Positions 33,360 through 44,506 of a DNA stretch of 64,000 nucleotides are shown in pieces (the first letter of the stretch is position 1; each line of letters opens with the position of its first letter). The notes under the pieces were generated by a model that ran no database searches, had not been told where the DNA came from, and worked only from the letters and a program-made list of their open reading frames with translations. The stretch is taken from positions 35,427,380 through 35,491,379 of the forward strand of contig NC_082700.1 of NCBI RefSeq assembly GCF_949987515.2. Direction: 5' to 3'. The translations under genes and the position numbers were made by a program. This DNA is from Delphinus delphis (lineage: Eukaryota > Chordata > Mammalia > Artiodactyla > Delphinidae).

Positions 33360-33824
33360 TCAGACCTCCCAAAAGACAAGAAACTCCCCACGTACCTGGG
33401 TAGGGCAAAAGAAAAAAGAAAAAACAGAGACAAAAGAATAGGGACGGGACCACACCAGTGGGAGGGAGCTGTGAAGGACGAAAGGTTTCCACACTCTAGG
33501 AAGCCCCTTCATGGGTGGAGACTGCGGGTGGCAGAGGGGGGAAGATTCAGAGCCATGGAGGAGATCGCAGCAACAGGGGTGTGGAGGGCAAAGCAGAGAG
33601 ATTCTTGCATGGAGGATAGGTGCCGACCAGCACTCACAAGCCTGAGGGGCTTGTCTGCTCAACTGCTGGGAGGGGCGGGGGCTGGGAGCTGAGGCTTGGG
33701 CTTCAGAGCTTATATCCCAGGGAGAGGACTGGGGTTGGTGGCGTGAACACAGCCTGAAGGGGTTAGTGCACCACGGGTAGCCTGGAGGGAGTCTGGGAAA
33801 AGTCTGGAGCTGTCGAAGAGACAA
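33360..33824 (-). other. Antisense open frame in the L1-B 5' UTR (154 codons)
   Basis: A 154-codon frame runs antisense to L1-B from ATG at 33822-33824 to TGA at 33360-33362. It ends FFFCPTQVRGEFLVFWEV. The same frame ends FFFCPTQIRGDFLAFWEV in L1-C (51268) and TQDSFLVLLGF in L1-D (55170), all at the equivalent stop. The N-terminal half is Pro/Ser/Gln-rich. The position recalls the antisense ORF0 of primate L1, although no protein similarity is claimed. The region is GC-rich, so open frames are common by chance and coding status is unproven. No known domain is seen. Confidence 0.3.
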
Positions 33825-33921
33825 GAGACTTTTTCTTGCCTCTTTGTTTCCTGGTGCACAAGGAGAGTGGATTAAGAGTGCAGCTTAAAGGAGCTCCAGA
33901 GATGGGTGTGAGCCACGGCTA

Positions 33922-34370
33922 TCAGCCCGGACCCCAGAGACAAGCATGAGATGCTAAGGCTGCTGCTGCCACCACCAAGAATCCTGTGTGCAAGAACAGG
34001 TCACAATCCCCAACTCTGCTCCCAGGAGCCTGTGCAGCCTGCCACTTCCAGGGTCCCGTGACCCAGAGACAACTTCCCTGGGAGAACGCACAGTGCACCT
34101 CAGTATGGTGCAACGTCACGCCAGCCTCTGGCGCTGCAGGCTCGCCCCACATCAGTATCCCTCCCTCACCCCGGCCTGAGTGAGCCAGAGCACCCAAAGC
34201 AGATGCTCCTTTAACCCTGTCCTGTCTGAGCGAAGAACAGACACCCTCAGGTGACCTACATGCAGAGGCAGGGCCAAATCCAAAGCTGAACCCTGGGAGC
34301 TGTGCAAACAAAGAAGAGAAAGGGAAATCTCTCCCAGCAGCCTCAGGAGCAGCAGATTAAATCTCCACAT
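33922..34370 (-). other. Second antisense open region in the L1-B 5' UTR
   Basis: Two overlapping antisense frames lie here: 34152-34370 (72 codons, contains LDLALPLHVG and GLKEHLL) and 33922-34311 (129 codons, contains GVTLHH and ending ASHACLWGPG). In L1-C the counterparts LDLALPLDVG and GVTLHQ are in one continuous 165-codon frame (50213-50710). L1-B therefore appears to carry a frameshift between them. Coding is unproven. Confidence 0.2.
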
Positions 34371-34559
34371 TCAACTTGATGTATCCTGCATCCGTGGAAT
34401 ATCTGAATAGACAACAAATCATCCCAAATTAAGGAGGTCGACTTCGGGAGCAAGATAGAATATTTTTCCCCCTTTCCTCTTTTTGCGAGTGTGTATGTGT
34501 ATGCTTCTGTGTGAGATTTTGTCTGTATAGCTTTGCTTTCACCATTTGTTCTGTCTATA

Positions 34560-34715
34560 CTTTTTAATTTTTTTCTTTACTTTTTAAATTTTTTTCTTAG
34601 TGATTATTTTTTATTTTAATAACTTTATTTTATTTTATCTTACTTTATTTTATTTTATCCTCTTTTTTGTTTGTTTGTTTCTTTCTTTCTTTCTATTTTT
34701 TCTCCCTTTAATTCT
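34560..34715 (+). repeat. T-rich tract in the L1-B 5' UTR
   Basis: A run of ttttatttt-type units followed by tttgtttgtttctttctttc marks the end of the GC-rich promoter part. The homologous tract in L1-C is expanded into a long purine/pyrimidine run (49793-49985). Confidence 0.8.
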
Positions 34716-35175
34716 GAGCCATGTGAAGGACAATCTCTTGGTGCTTCAGTCAGGTGTCAGGGCTGTGCCGCTGAGGTGGGAGAGGCAAATTCAGGACACT
34801 GGTCCACAAGAGACCTCCCAGCTCACGTAATATCAAACGGTGAAAATTTCCAAGAAATCTCCATCTCAACACCAACACCCAGCTTCACTCAATGATAAGC
34901 AAGCTACAGTGCTGGACACCCTATGCCAAACAACTAACAAGATAGGAACACAGCCCCATCCATTAGCAGAGAGGCTGCCTAAAATCATAATAAGGCCACA
35001 GACACCCAAAACACACCACCAGATGTGGACCGGCCCACCAGAAAGATAAGATCCAGACCCATCAACCAGAACACAGGCACTAGTCCCCTCAACCAGAAAA
35101 CATACACAACCCACTGAACCAACCATAGCTACTGGGGACAGACACCAAAAACAACAGGAAATACGAACCTGCAAT

Positions 35176-36101
35176 ATGCAAAAAGGAGACCCCAAACACA
35201 CTAAGATAAGCAAAATGAGAAGACAGAAAAAAACACAGCAGATGAAGGAGCAAGGTAAAAACCCAACAGACCTAACAAATGAAGAGGAAATAGGCAGTCT
35301 ACCTGAAAAAGAATTCATAATAATGATAGGAAAGATGATCCAAAATCTTGGAAAGAGAATAGACAAAATGCAAGAAACATTTAACAAGGACCTAGAAGAA
35401 CTAATGAGGAAATAAGCAATGATGAACAACACAATAAATGAAATTAAAAATACTCTAGAAGAGATCAATAGCAGAAGAGGCAGAAGAATGGATAAGTGAC
35501 CTCCAACATAAAATAGTGGAAATAACTACTGCAGAGCAGAATAAAGAAAAATAATGAAAAGAACTGAAGACAGTCTCAGAGACCACTGTGACAACATGAA
35601 ATGCAGCAACATTCGAATTATAGGGATCCCAGAAGAAGAAGACAAAAAGAAAGGGAATGAGAAAATATTTGAAGAGATTATAGTTGAAAACTTCCCTAAT
35701 ATGGGAAAGGAAATAGTTAATAAAGTCCAGGAAGCACAGAGAGTCACATACAGGATAAATGCAAGGAGAAACATGCCCGGACACATATTAATCAAACTGT
35801 CAAAAATTAAATACAAAGAAAACATATTAAAAGCAGCAAGGGAAAAACAACAAATAACACAGAAGGGAATCCCCAAAAGGTTAACAGCCGATCTTTCAGC
35901 AGAAACTCTGCAAGCCAGAAGGGACTGGCAAGACATATTTAAAGTGATGAAGGAGAAAAACCTGCAACCAAGATTACTCTACACAGCAAGGATCTCATTC
36001 AGATTTGATGGAGAATTAAAACCTTAACAGACAAGCAAAAGCTGAGAAAGTTCAGCACCACCAAATCAGCTTTACAACAAATGCTAAAGGAACTTCTCTA
36101 G
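35176..36101 (+). pseudogene. L1-B ORF1 remnant (RNA-binding chaperone)
   Basis: ORF1 makes the trimeric RNA-binding protein of the L1 particle. The start is the ATG at 35176 (MQKGDPKHTKISKMRRQKK). The coiled-coil segment follows to a stop at 35413-35415, where L1-C has a Gln codon (KQAMMNN). A short deletion near 35472 shifts the frame, and a further TAA lies at about 35551. The RRM and C-terminal domains remain open at 35554-36027 with NIRIIGIPEEE, RRNMPGHILIKL and LQARRDWQDIFKVM. The expected stop is TAG at 36099-36101. The length of about 308 codons is normal, with at least three inactivating lesions. Confidence 0.92.
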
Positions 36102-36159
36102 GCAAGAACCATAAGAGAAGGAAAAGACCTACAATAACAAACCCAAAACAATTAAGAAA

Positions 36160-39100
36160 ATGAGAATAGGAACATATATATTGATAATTACCTTAAATGT
36201 AAGTGGATTAAATACTCCAACCAAAGGTCACAGACTGGCTGAATGGATACAAAAACACGATCTGGATATACACTGTTTACAAGAGACCTACTTCAGACGT
36301 AGGGACACATACAGACTGAAAGTGAGGTGATGGAAAAAGATATTCCATGCATATGGAAATCAGAAGAAAGCTGGAGTAGCAATTCTCATATCAGACAAAA
36401 TAGACTTTAAAATAAAGACTATTAGAAGAGACAAAGAAGGACACTACATAATGATCACGGGATCGATCCAAGAAGAAGAAATAACGATTGTAAATATTTA
36501 TGCACCCAACATAGGAGCACCTTAATTCATAAGGCAAATACTAACAGCCATAAAATTGACAGAAATCAACAGAAACACAATCATAATAGGGGACTTTAAT
36601 ACCCCACTTTTACCAATGGACAGATCATCGAAAATGAAAATAAATAAGGAAACACAAGCTTTAAATAATACATTAAACAAGATGGACTTAATTGATATTT
36701 ATAGGACATTCCATCCATAAACAACAGAATACACATTTTTCTCAAGTGCTCATGGAACATTCTCCAGGATAGATTGTATCTTGGGTTACAAATGAAGCCT
36801 TGGTAAATTTAAGAAAATTGAAATTGTACCAAGTACCTTTTCCAACCACAATGATATGAGACTAGATATCAATTACAGGAAAGATCTGTAAAAAATACAA
36901 ACACATGGAGGCTAAACAATACAACACTTAATAATGAAGTGATGATTGAAGAAATCAAAGAGGAAATCAAAAAATACCTAGAAACAAATGACGATGGAGA
37001 TACGATAAACCAAAACCAATGGGATGCAGCAAAAGCAGTTCTAAGAGGGAAGTTTACAGCAACACAGTCCTACCTTAAGAAACAGGAAACATCTCAAATA
37101 AACAACCTAACCTTGCACCTAAAACAATTAGAGAATGAAGAATAAAAACTCCCCAAAGTTACAAGAAGGAAAGAAATCATAAAAATCAGATCAGAAATAA
37201 ATGAAAAAGAAATGAAGAAAACTATAGCAAAGATCAATAAAACTAAAAGCTGATTCTTTGAGATAAACAAAATTGATAAACCATTAGCCAGACTCCTGAA
37301 GAAAAAATGGGAGAAGAATCAAATCAATAGAATTAGAAATGAAAAAGGAGAAGTAACAACTGACACTGAAGAAATACAAAGGATCATGAGAGATTACCAG
37401 AAGCAACTCTATGCCAATAAAATGGACAACCTGGAAGAAGTGGAAAATTCTTAGAAATGCACAACCTGCTGAGACTAAACCAGGAAGAAATATGAACAGA
37501 CCAATCACAAACACTGAAATTGAAACTGTGATTAAAAATCTTCGAACAAACAAAAGCCCAGGACAAGATGGCTTCACAGGAGAATTCTGTCAAACACTGA
37601 GAGAAGAGCTAACACCTATCTTTCTCAAACTCTTCCAAAATGTAGCAGAGGTAGGAACACTCCCAAACTCATTATACAAGGTCGCCATAACCCTGATACC
37701 AAAACCAGACAAAGATGTCACAAAGAAAGAAAACTACAGGCCAATATCACTGATGAACATAGATGCAAAAGTCCTCAACAAAATACTAGCAAACAGAATC
37801 CAAGAGCACATTAAAAGGATCATACACCATTATCAAGTGGGGTTTATTCCAGGAATGCAAGGATTCTTCAATATACGCAAATCTATCAATGTGATACATC
37901 ATATTAATAAATTGAAGGAGAAAAAACCATATGATCATCTCAATAGATGCAGAGAAAGCTTTTGGCAAAATTCAACACCCATTTATGATAAAAACCCTGA
38001 AGAAAGTAGGCATAGAGGGAACTGTTCTCAAACTAATAAAGGCCATATATGACAAACCCACAGCCAACATCATCCTCAATGGTGAACAACTGAAACCATT
38101 TCCTCTAAGATGAGGAACAGGACAAAGTTGCCCACTCTCACCACTCTTATTCAATATAGTTTTGTAAGTTTTAGCCACAGCAATCAGAGAAGAAAAAGAA
38201 ATAAAAGGAATCCAAATCAGAAAAGAAGAAGTAAAGCTGTCACTATTTGCAGATGACATGATACTATACATAGAGAATTCTAAAGATGCTACCAGAAAAC
38301 TACTAGAACTAAACATTGAATTTGTTAAAGTAGCAGGATACAAAATTAATGCACAGAAATCTGTGGCATTCTTATACACTAGTGATGAAAAATCTTAAAG
38401 TGAAATTAAGAAAACATTCTCATTTACCATTGCAACAAAAAGAATAAAATATCTAGGAATAACCCTACCTAAGGAGACTAAGGACCTGTATGCAGAATAT
38501 TATAAGACACTTATGAAAGCAATTAAAGATTATACAAAAAGATAGAGAGATATACCATGTTCTTGGATTGGAAGAATCAACATTGTGAAAATGATTCTAC
38601 TACCCAAAGCAATCTACAGATTCAATGCAATCCCTATCAAACTACCACTGGCATTTTTCACAGAACTAAGGCAAAAAATTTCACAATTTGTATGGAAACA
38701 CCAAAGACCCCAAATAGAGAAAGCAATCTTGAGAACAAAAAAAGGAGCTGGAGGAATAAGCCTCCCTGATTTCAGACTATACTACAAAGCTACAGTAATC
38801 AAGACAGTATGGTACTGGCACAAAAACAGAAAGATAGTTCAATGGAACAGGACAGAAAGCCCAGAGATAAACCTACGCACATATGGTCACCTTATCTTTG
38901 ATAAAGGAGGCCAGAATACACAGGGAGATAAGACAGCCTCTTCAATAAGTGATGCTAGGAAAACTGGACAAGTACATGTAAAAGTATGAAATTAGAGCAC
39001 TCCCTAACCCCATACAGAAAAATAAACTCAAAATGGATTAAAGACCTAAATGTACAGCCAGACACTATGAAACTCTTAGAGGAAAACATAGGCAGAACAC

Positions 39101-39958
39101 TCTATGACATAAATCATAACAAGATCCTTTTTGTCCCTCCTCCTAGAGAAATGGAAATAAAAACAAAAATAAACAAAGGGACCTAATGAAACTTCAAAGC
39201 TTTTGCACAGCAAAGGAAACCATAAGCAAGACCAAAAGACAACCCTTAGAATGGGAGAAAATATTTGCAAATGAAGCAACTGACAAGGGATTAATCTCCA
39301 AAATTTATAAGCAGCTCAATAACAAAACAACAAACAATCCAATCCAAAAATGGGTAGAAGACTTAAATAGACATTTCTCCAAAGAAGATATACAGATTGA
39401 AAACAAACACATGAAAGAATGCTCAACATCATTAATCGTTAGATTAATGCAAATCAAAACTACAATGAGATATCATTTCACACCTGTCAGAATGGTCATC
39501 ATCAAAAAATCTAGAAACAATAAACGCTGAGAGGGTGTGGAGAAAAGGGAACACTCTTGCACTGTTGGTGGGAATGTAAATTCATACAGCCACTATGTAG
39601 AACAGTTTGGAGGTTACTTAAAAAACTACAAATAGAGCTACCATGTGACCTAGCAATCCCACTACTGGACATATACCCTGAGAAAACCATAATTCAAAAA
39701 GAGTCATGTACCAAAATGTTCATTGCAACACTGTTTACAATAGCCCAGAGATGGATGCAACTTAAGTGTCCATCATCGGATGAATGGATAAAGAAGATGT
39801 GGCACATAAATACAATGGAATATTACTCAGCCATAAAAAGAAATGAAATTGAGTTATTTGTAGTGAGGTGGATGGACCTAAAGTCTGTCATACAGAGTGA
39901 AGTAAGTCAGAAAGAGAAAGACAAATACTGTATGCTAACACATATATATGGAATCTAA
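36160..39958 (+). pseudogene. L1-B ORF2 remnant (endonuclease and reverse transcriptase)
   Basis: ORF2 should encode the nicking endonuclease and reverse transcriptase. The ATG at 36160 begins MRIGTYILIITLNVSGLN. The endonuclease part keeps KAGVAILISDKIDF, NIYAPNIGAP and GDFNTPLLPMDR but has in-frame stops (for example after RLKVR and after GAP). The RT thumb/palm runs through 37411-38113 with a frameshift near 37925. The palm reads [10 protein letters not shown], where L1-A and L1-C have DK. FADD is intact at 38246-38257. The C-terminal Cys-containing region ends at 39958 (LTHIYGI). At 3.8 kb the length is normal. Confidence 0.93.
38246..38257 (+). other. FADD reverse-transcriptase catalytic box of L1-B
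   Basis: The context [11 protein letters not shown] is preserved and marks the metal-binding aspartates of the RT palm. Confidence 0.88.
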
Positions 39959-40325
39959 GAAAACAAAAAAGGTCATGTATAACCTAGGGGTAAGATGGGA
40001 ATAAAGACACAGACCTACTAGAGCATGGACTTGAAGATATGGGGAGGTGGAAGGGTAAGCTGTGACAAAGTGAGAGAGTGGCATGCACATATATACACTA
40101 CCAAACGTAAAATAGATAGCTAGTGGGAAGTAGCCGCATAGCACAGGGAGATCAGCTAGATGGTTTGTGACCACCTAGAGGGGTGGGATAGGGAGGGTGG
40201 GAGGGAGGGAAACACAAGAGGGAAGAGATATGGGAACATATTTATATGTATAACTGATTCACTTTGTTATAAAGTAGAAACTAACACACCATTGTAAAGC
40301 AATTATACTCCATAAAGATGTTAAA

Positions 40326-40341
40326 AAAAATCAGAGTTATC
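40326..40341. repeat. Target-site duplication of L1-B, right copy
   Basis: This matches 33216-33231 exactly and follows the A tail of L1-B. Confidence 0.9.
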
Positions 40342-40381
40342 TGTAATGTATTTGCAACATTAGGTTTTAATTTAGTAGAAG

Positions 40382-40721
40382 TGTCTAATTCTGTTCAGGC
40401 TGCTATAACAGAATAGTACAGACTAGGTACCTTATATGCAGCAGATATTTTTTGCTCACAATTCTGGAGGCTGGAAATCCTAAATTAGGGATCAGCATGA
40501 TAGGATGAGGGCATTCTTCTGAGTCACAGATGTGTCATTGTAACCTCACAGGGAAAGGGGAGGGATTTCTTTTGTCAGAGCACCAATTCCATTCATGAGG
40601 GCTCCACCATCATGACCTAATCACTTCCCAAAGGCCCTATCTTCTAATACCATCAACTTTGGAGGTTAGGATTTCAACATACAAATTTGGGCGATGAGGT
40701 ACACACATACAGATCTTAGCA
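40382..40721 (-). repeat. MaLR/MLT1-type LTR, reverse
   Basis: The order tctgttcaggctgctataac, acaattctggaggctggaaa, accaattccattcatgaggg, ccatcatgacctaatcactt and gttaggatttcaacatacaa is the reverse complement of an MLT1/MST-like LTR. It is the same class and orientation as the LTR split by L1-A at 11482/17148. At about 340 bp it is nearly complete and solo. Confidence 0.87.
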
Positions 40722-41119
40722 AGAGATGTTTTTATTCTTTTCTGCCTACTGCTAAATATATGTTATGTTGTCCTGATCAATGGTGAAAAACTGCAAGTTC
40801 TCCCTCCTCCACATTATATATATTCATTCCTCCACTTCTTCATGGACAGCCAGTTACATCACGACAACTTCCAAAAAAGTGGAGATGCATACTAGTAGTT
40901 CAGGTGGTTACATGAAAGAAAAATACATTATATTATTCAAGAATTTGCATTAAGTAATTGAAGGCCAAACTAACAGACAAGTTCACATCACTGGAAATTT
41001 TGGGATCTCCCTAGGGTTCATGTTGAACTCACCTCTAAATTTCCAGGGATAATGACCTCTCTTGGTGAACATAATTTGATTTCAATTTCACTGTTCTCTC
41101 TTGAAACTGAATACAAACA
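40722..41119. other. Non-coding DNA
   Basis: No gene or named repeat is seen between the LTR and the L1 complex. Confidence 0.5.
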
Positions 41120-41483
41120 GGAAAATACTTGTTTTCTTTTTTCTTCTTTTTATCCTTTTTTTTAAAAAAAATATTGGGGTATGATTGATTTACAATGTTG
41201 CATTAGTTTCAGGTGTACAGCAAAGAGAATCAATTTTACATATACATATATCCACTTTTTTTAGATTGTTTACCCATATAGGCCATTACAGAGTATTGCG
41301 TAGAGTTCCCAGTGCTATACAGTAGGTCCTTATTAGTTATCCATTTTATATATAGAAGTATATATATGTCAATCCCAATCTTCCAATATATGCCTACCCC
41401 TTTACCACCCAGGAATAATAAGTTTATTTTCTTCACCTGTAATTCTATTTCTGTTTTGTAGATAAGTTGATTTGTAACCTTTT

Positions 41484-44148
41484 TTAGATTCCACAAATAA
41501 CTGATATCAAATGATATTTGTCATTCTCTATTGGTTTATTTCACTCAGTATGAGAACCTCTAGGTCCATCCATGATGCTGCAAATGGCATTATTTTGTTC
41601 TTTTTCAGGCCACGTAATATTCCATTGTATATATGTACCATATCTTCTTCATTCCTCTGTTGATGGACATTTAGGTTGTTTCCATGTCATGGCTATTGTA
41701 AATGGTGCTGCAGCGAACACTGGGGTGCATATATATTTTTTGAACTATGATTTTCTCTGGATATATGCCTACGAGTGGTATTGCTAGATCATATGGTAGA
41801 TCTGTTTTCAGTGTTTTAAGGAACCTCCATAATGTTCTCCATAGTGGCTGTACCAGTTTGCATTCCCACCAACAGTGTAGGAGGGTTCCCTTCTCTCCAC
41901 ACCCTCTCCAGCATTTACTGTTTGTAGATTTTTTGATGATGGTCATTCTGATTGGAGTAAGGTGATACTACATTGTACTTTTGACTTGCATATCTCTAAT
42001 AATTAATGATGTTGAGCATCTTTTCATGCGTTTGTAAGCCATCTGTATGTCTTCTTTAGAAAAATGTTTATTTAATCTTCCACCCATTTTTTGACTGGGT
42101 TATTTGTTTTTTTGATATTGAGCTGAATGAGCTGTTTGTATAATTTGGAGATTAATCCCTTCTCAGTTTCTTCATTTGCAAATATTTTCTACCATTCTCA
42201 GTATTGTCTTTTCTGAGTATTTTGTTTATAGTTTCCTTTGCTGTACAAAACTTTTAAGTTTAATTAGGTCCCATTTGTTTATTTTTGTTTTTATTTTCAT
42301 TACTCTAGAAGGTGGATCAAAAAAAATCTTGTTGCAATTTATGTCAGAGACTGACCTCCCAATGTTTTCCTCTAAAATTTTTATAATATTCGACCTTACA
42401 TTTAGGTCTTTAATCAATATGAAGTTTATTTTTGTGTATGATATTAGAGTGTTTTCTAATTTCATTCTTTTACATGTAACTGTCCAGTTTTCCTAGCACT
42501 TATTGAAGAGACTGTCTTTTCTCCATTGTATATTCTTGTTTTCTTTGTCATAGATTAGATTACCATAAGGGTTTATCTCTGGATTCTACCCTGTTCCATT
42601 GATGTATACTTCTGTTTTGGTGTCAGTACTATAATGTTTTGATGACTATAACTTTGTAGTATAGTCTGAAGTCAGGGAGTCTGATTCTTCCAGCTCCGTT
42701 TTTCTTTCTCAAGATTGCTTTGGCTATTCATGGTCTTTTCGGTTTTTGTACAAATTGTAATTTTTTTTTGTGCTAATTCTGTGAAAAATGCCATTGGTAA
42801 TTTGATAGATGTTGCATTGAATCTGGTCACTGCTTTGAGTAATATAGTCATTTTCACAAAGTTAATTCTTCCAATCCAAGAACATGGTATATCTCTCCAT
42901 CTATATGAGTCATCTTTTATTTCTTTCATAAGTATCTTAAAATTTTCTGAGTACAGGTTTTTTGCCTCGTTAGGTAGGTTTATTCCTAGGTATTTTACTC
43001 TTTTTGATGCAGTGGTAATTGGGATTGTTTCCTTATCTCTCTTTCTGATCTTTCTTTGTTAGTGTATAGGAATGCAAGAGATGTCTGTGTGTTAACTTTG
43101 TATCCTGCAACTTACCACATTCACTGATGAGCTCTAGTACTTTTCTGGTAGCATCTTTAGGATTCTCTATGTATAGTACTATGTCATCTGCAAACAGTGA
43201 CAGTTTTAATTCTTCTTTTCCAATTTGTATTCTTTTTATTCCTTTTTATTCTCTAATTGCTGCGGCTAGGACTTCCAAAACAATGTTGAATAAAAGTGGT
43301 GAGAGTGGACATCCATGTCTTGTTCCTGATCTTAGAGGAAATGACTTCAGGTTTTCTCCACTGACAATAATATTTGTCTGTTTTTGGCCTCATAGAATGA
43401 GCTTGTGAGTGTTTTTTCCTCTGTAAATTTTTGGAAGAATTTCAGAAGGGTATGTGTTAAGTCTTCTCTAAATGTTTCATGGAGTTCGTCTTTGAAGCCA
43501 TCTGGTCCTGGACTTTGGTTTGTTGGAAGATTTTTAAACATAGTTTCCATTTCAGTACTTATGATTGGTCTGTTCATATTTTCTATTTCTTCCTTGTTCA
43601 GTCTTGGAAGGTTGTTTCTTTCTAAGAATTTGTCCATTTCTTCTAGATTGTCCATTTTATTGGCATATAGTTGTTTGTACTAATCTCATATGATCCTTTG
43701 TATTTCTGTGGTGTCCATTGTAACATCTTTTTCATTTCTAATTGTATTCATTTGAATATTCTACCTCTTTTTTCTTGATGAGTCTGGCTGAAGTTTATCA
43801 ACTTTATCTTCTCAATGAACCAGCTTTTAGTTTCATTAATTTTTGCTATTGTTTTCTTCATCTCTGTTTCATTTTTTTCTGCTCTGATCTTTATGATTTC
43901 TTTCCTTCTACTAACGGAGTTTTGTTTGTTCTTCTTTCTCTAGTTGCTTTAGGTGTAAGGATAAGTTGCTTATTTCAGATATTTTTGTTTCTTGAGGTAA
44001 GATTGTATTGCTATAAATTTCTCTCTTAGAACTGCTTTTGGGCATCTCATAGGTTTTGGATCTGCTTTCATTTTCATATTTCTCTAGGTTTTTCATAACT
44101 TCTGCTTTGATTTCTTTAGTGATTCACAGGTTTAATAGCATATTATTT
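41484..44148 (-). pseudogene. L1-D ORF2 remnant, C-terminal part, with RT deletion
   Basis: The expected ORF2 stop is TAA at 41484-41486 (GGA ATC TAA context shared with L1-B). Pieces include 41671-41946 ([17 protein letters not shown]), 42672-42929 and 43347-43655. FADD is intact at 43183-43194. Around 43370-43390 the sequence jumps from the INIIL region straight to the GRQILL-like region, skipping about 390 bp that carry the [10 protein letters not shown] palm motif in L1-A, B and C. The N-terminal remainder of ORF2 is at 51398-52144. The frame is also broken by several indels. Confidence 0.85.
44136..44148. repeat. Target-site duplication of L1-C, left copy
   Basis: The bases tagcatattattt match tagcatattgttt at 51398-51410 at 12 of 13 positions. 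Both lie in L1-D ORF2. Confidence 0.88.
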
Positions 44149-44506
44149 TATTTATTTTTTTATTTTACATCTTTATTGGAGTATAATTGCTTTACAATGG
44201 TGTGTTAGTTTCTGCTTTATAACAAAGTGAATCAGTTATACATATACATATGTTCCCATATCTCTTCCCTGTTGCATCTCCCTCCCTCCCACCCTCCCTA
44301 TCCCACCCCTCTAGGTGGTCACAAACCACCTAGCTGATCTCCATGTGTTATGCAGCTGCCTCCCACTAGCTATCTATTTTACGTTTGGTAGTGTATATAT
44401 GTCCATACCACTCTCTCACTTTGTCACAGCTTACTCTTCCCCCTCCCCATATCCTCAAGTCCATTGTCTAGTAAGTCTGTGTCTTTATTCCTGTCTTACC
44501 CCTCGG

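Larger units (their letters stand above)
33232..40325 (+). mobile_element. L1-B: full-length LINE-1, about 7.1 kb
   Basis: The element starts gaggagacaggagaagatgg, followed by a GC-rich 5' UTR (to about 35175), ORF1 (35176-36101), ORF2 (36160-39958), a 3' UTR and a short A tail. An exact target-site duplication flanks it. The 5' UTR is complete, so this was a full-length retrotransposition. Multiple stops and frameshifts in both ORFs show it is now inactive. Its 3' UTR matches that of L1-C and not L1-A or L1-D. Confidence 0.96.
41160..44148 (-). mobile_element. L1-D, 3' portion (3' UTR and most of ORF2)
   Basis: From left to right on plus this is a reversed A tail, a 3' UTR (ggggtatgattgatttacaa, then ttgcattagtttcaggtgta) and ORF2 C-terminus to palm. 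The 3' UTR matches the fragment at 20797-21022 and differs from L1-A and L1-B/C. The rest of L1-D resumes at 51398 with no loss. Divergence is clearly greater than in L1-C. Confidence 0.92.
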
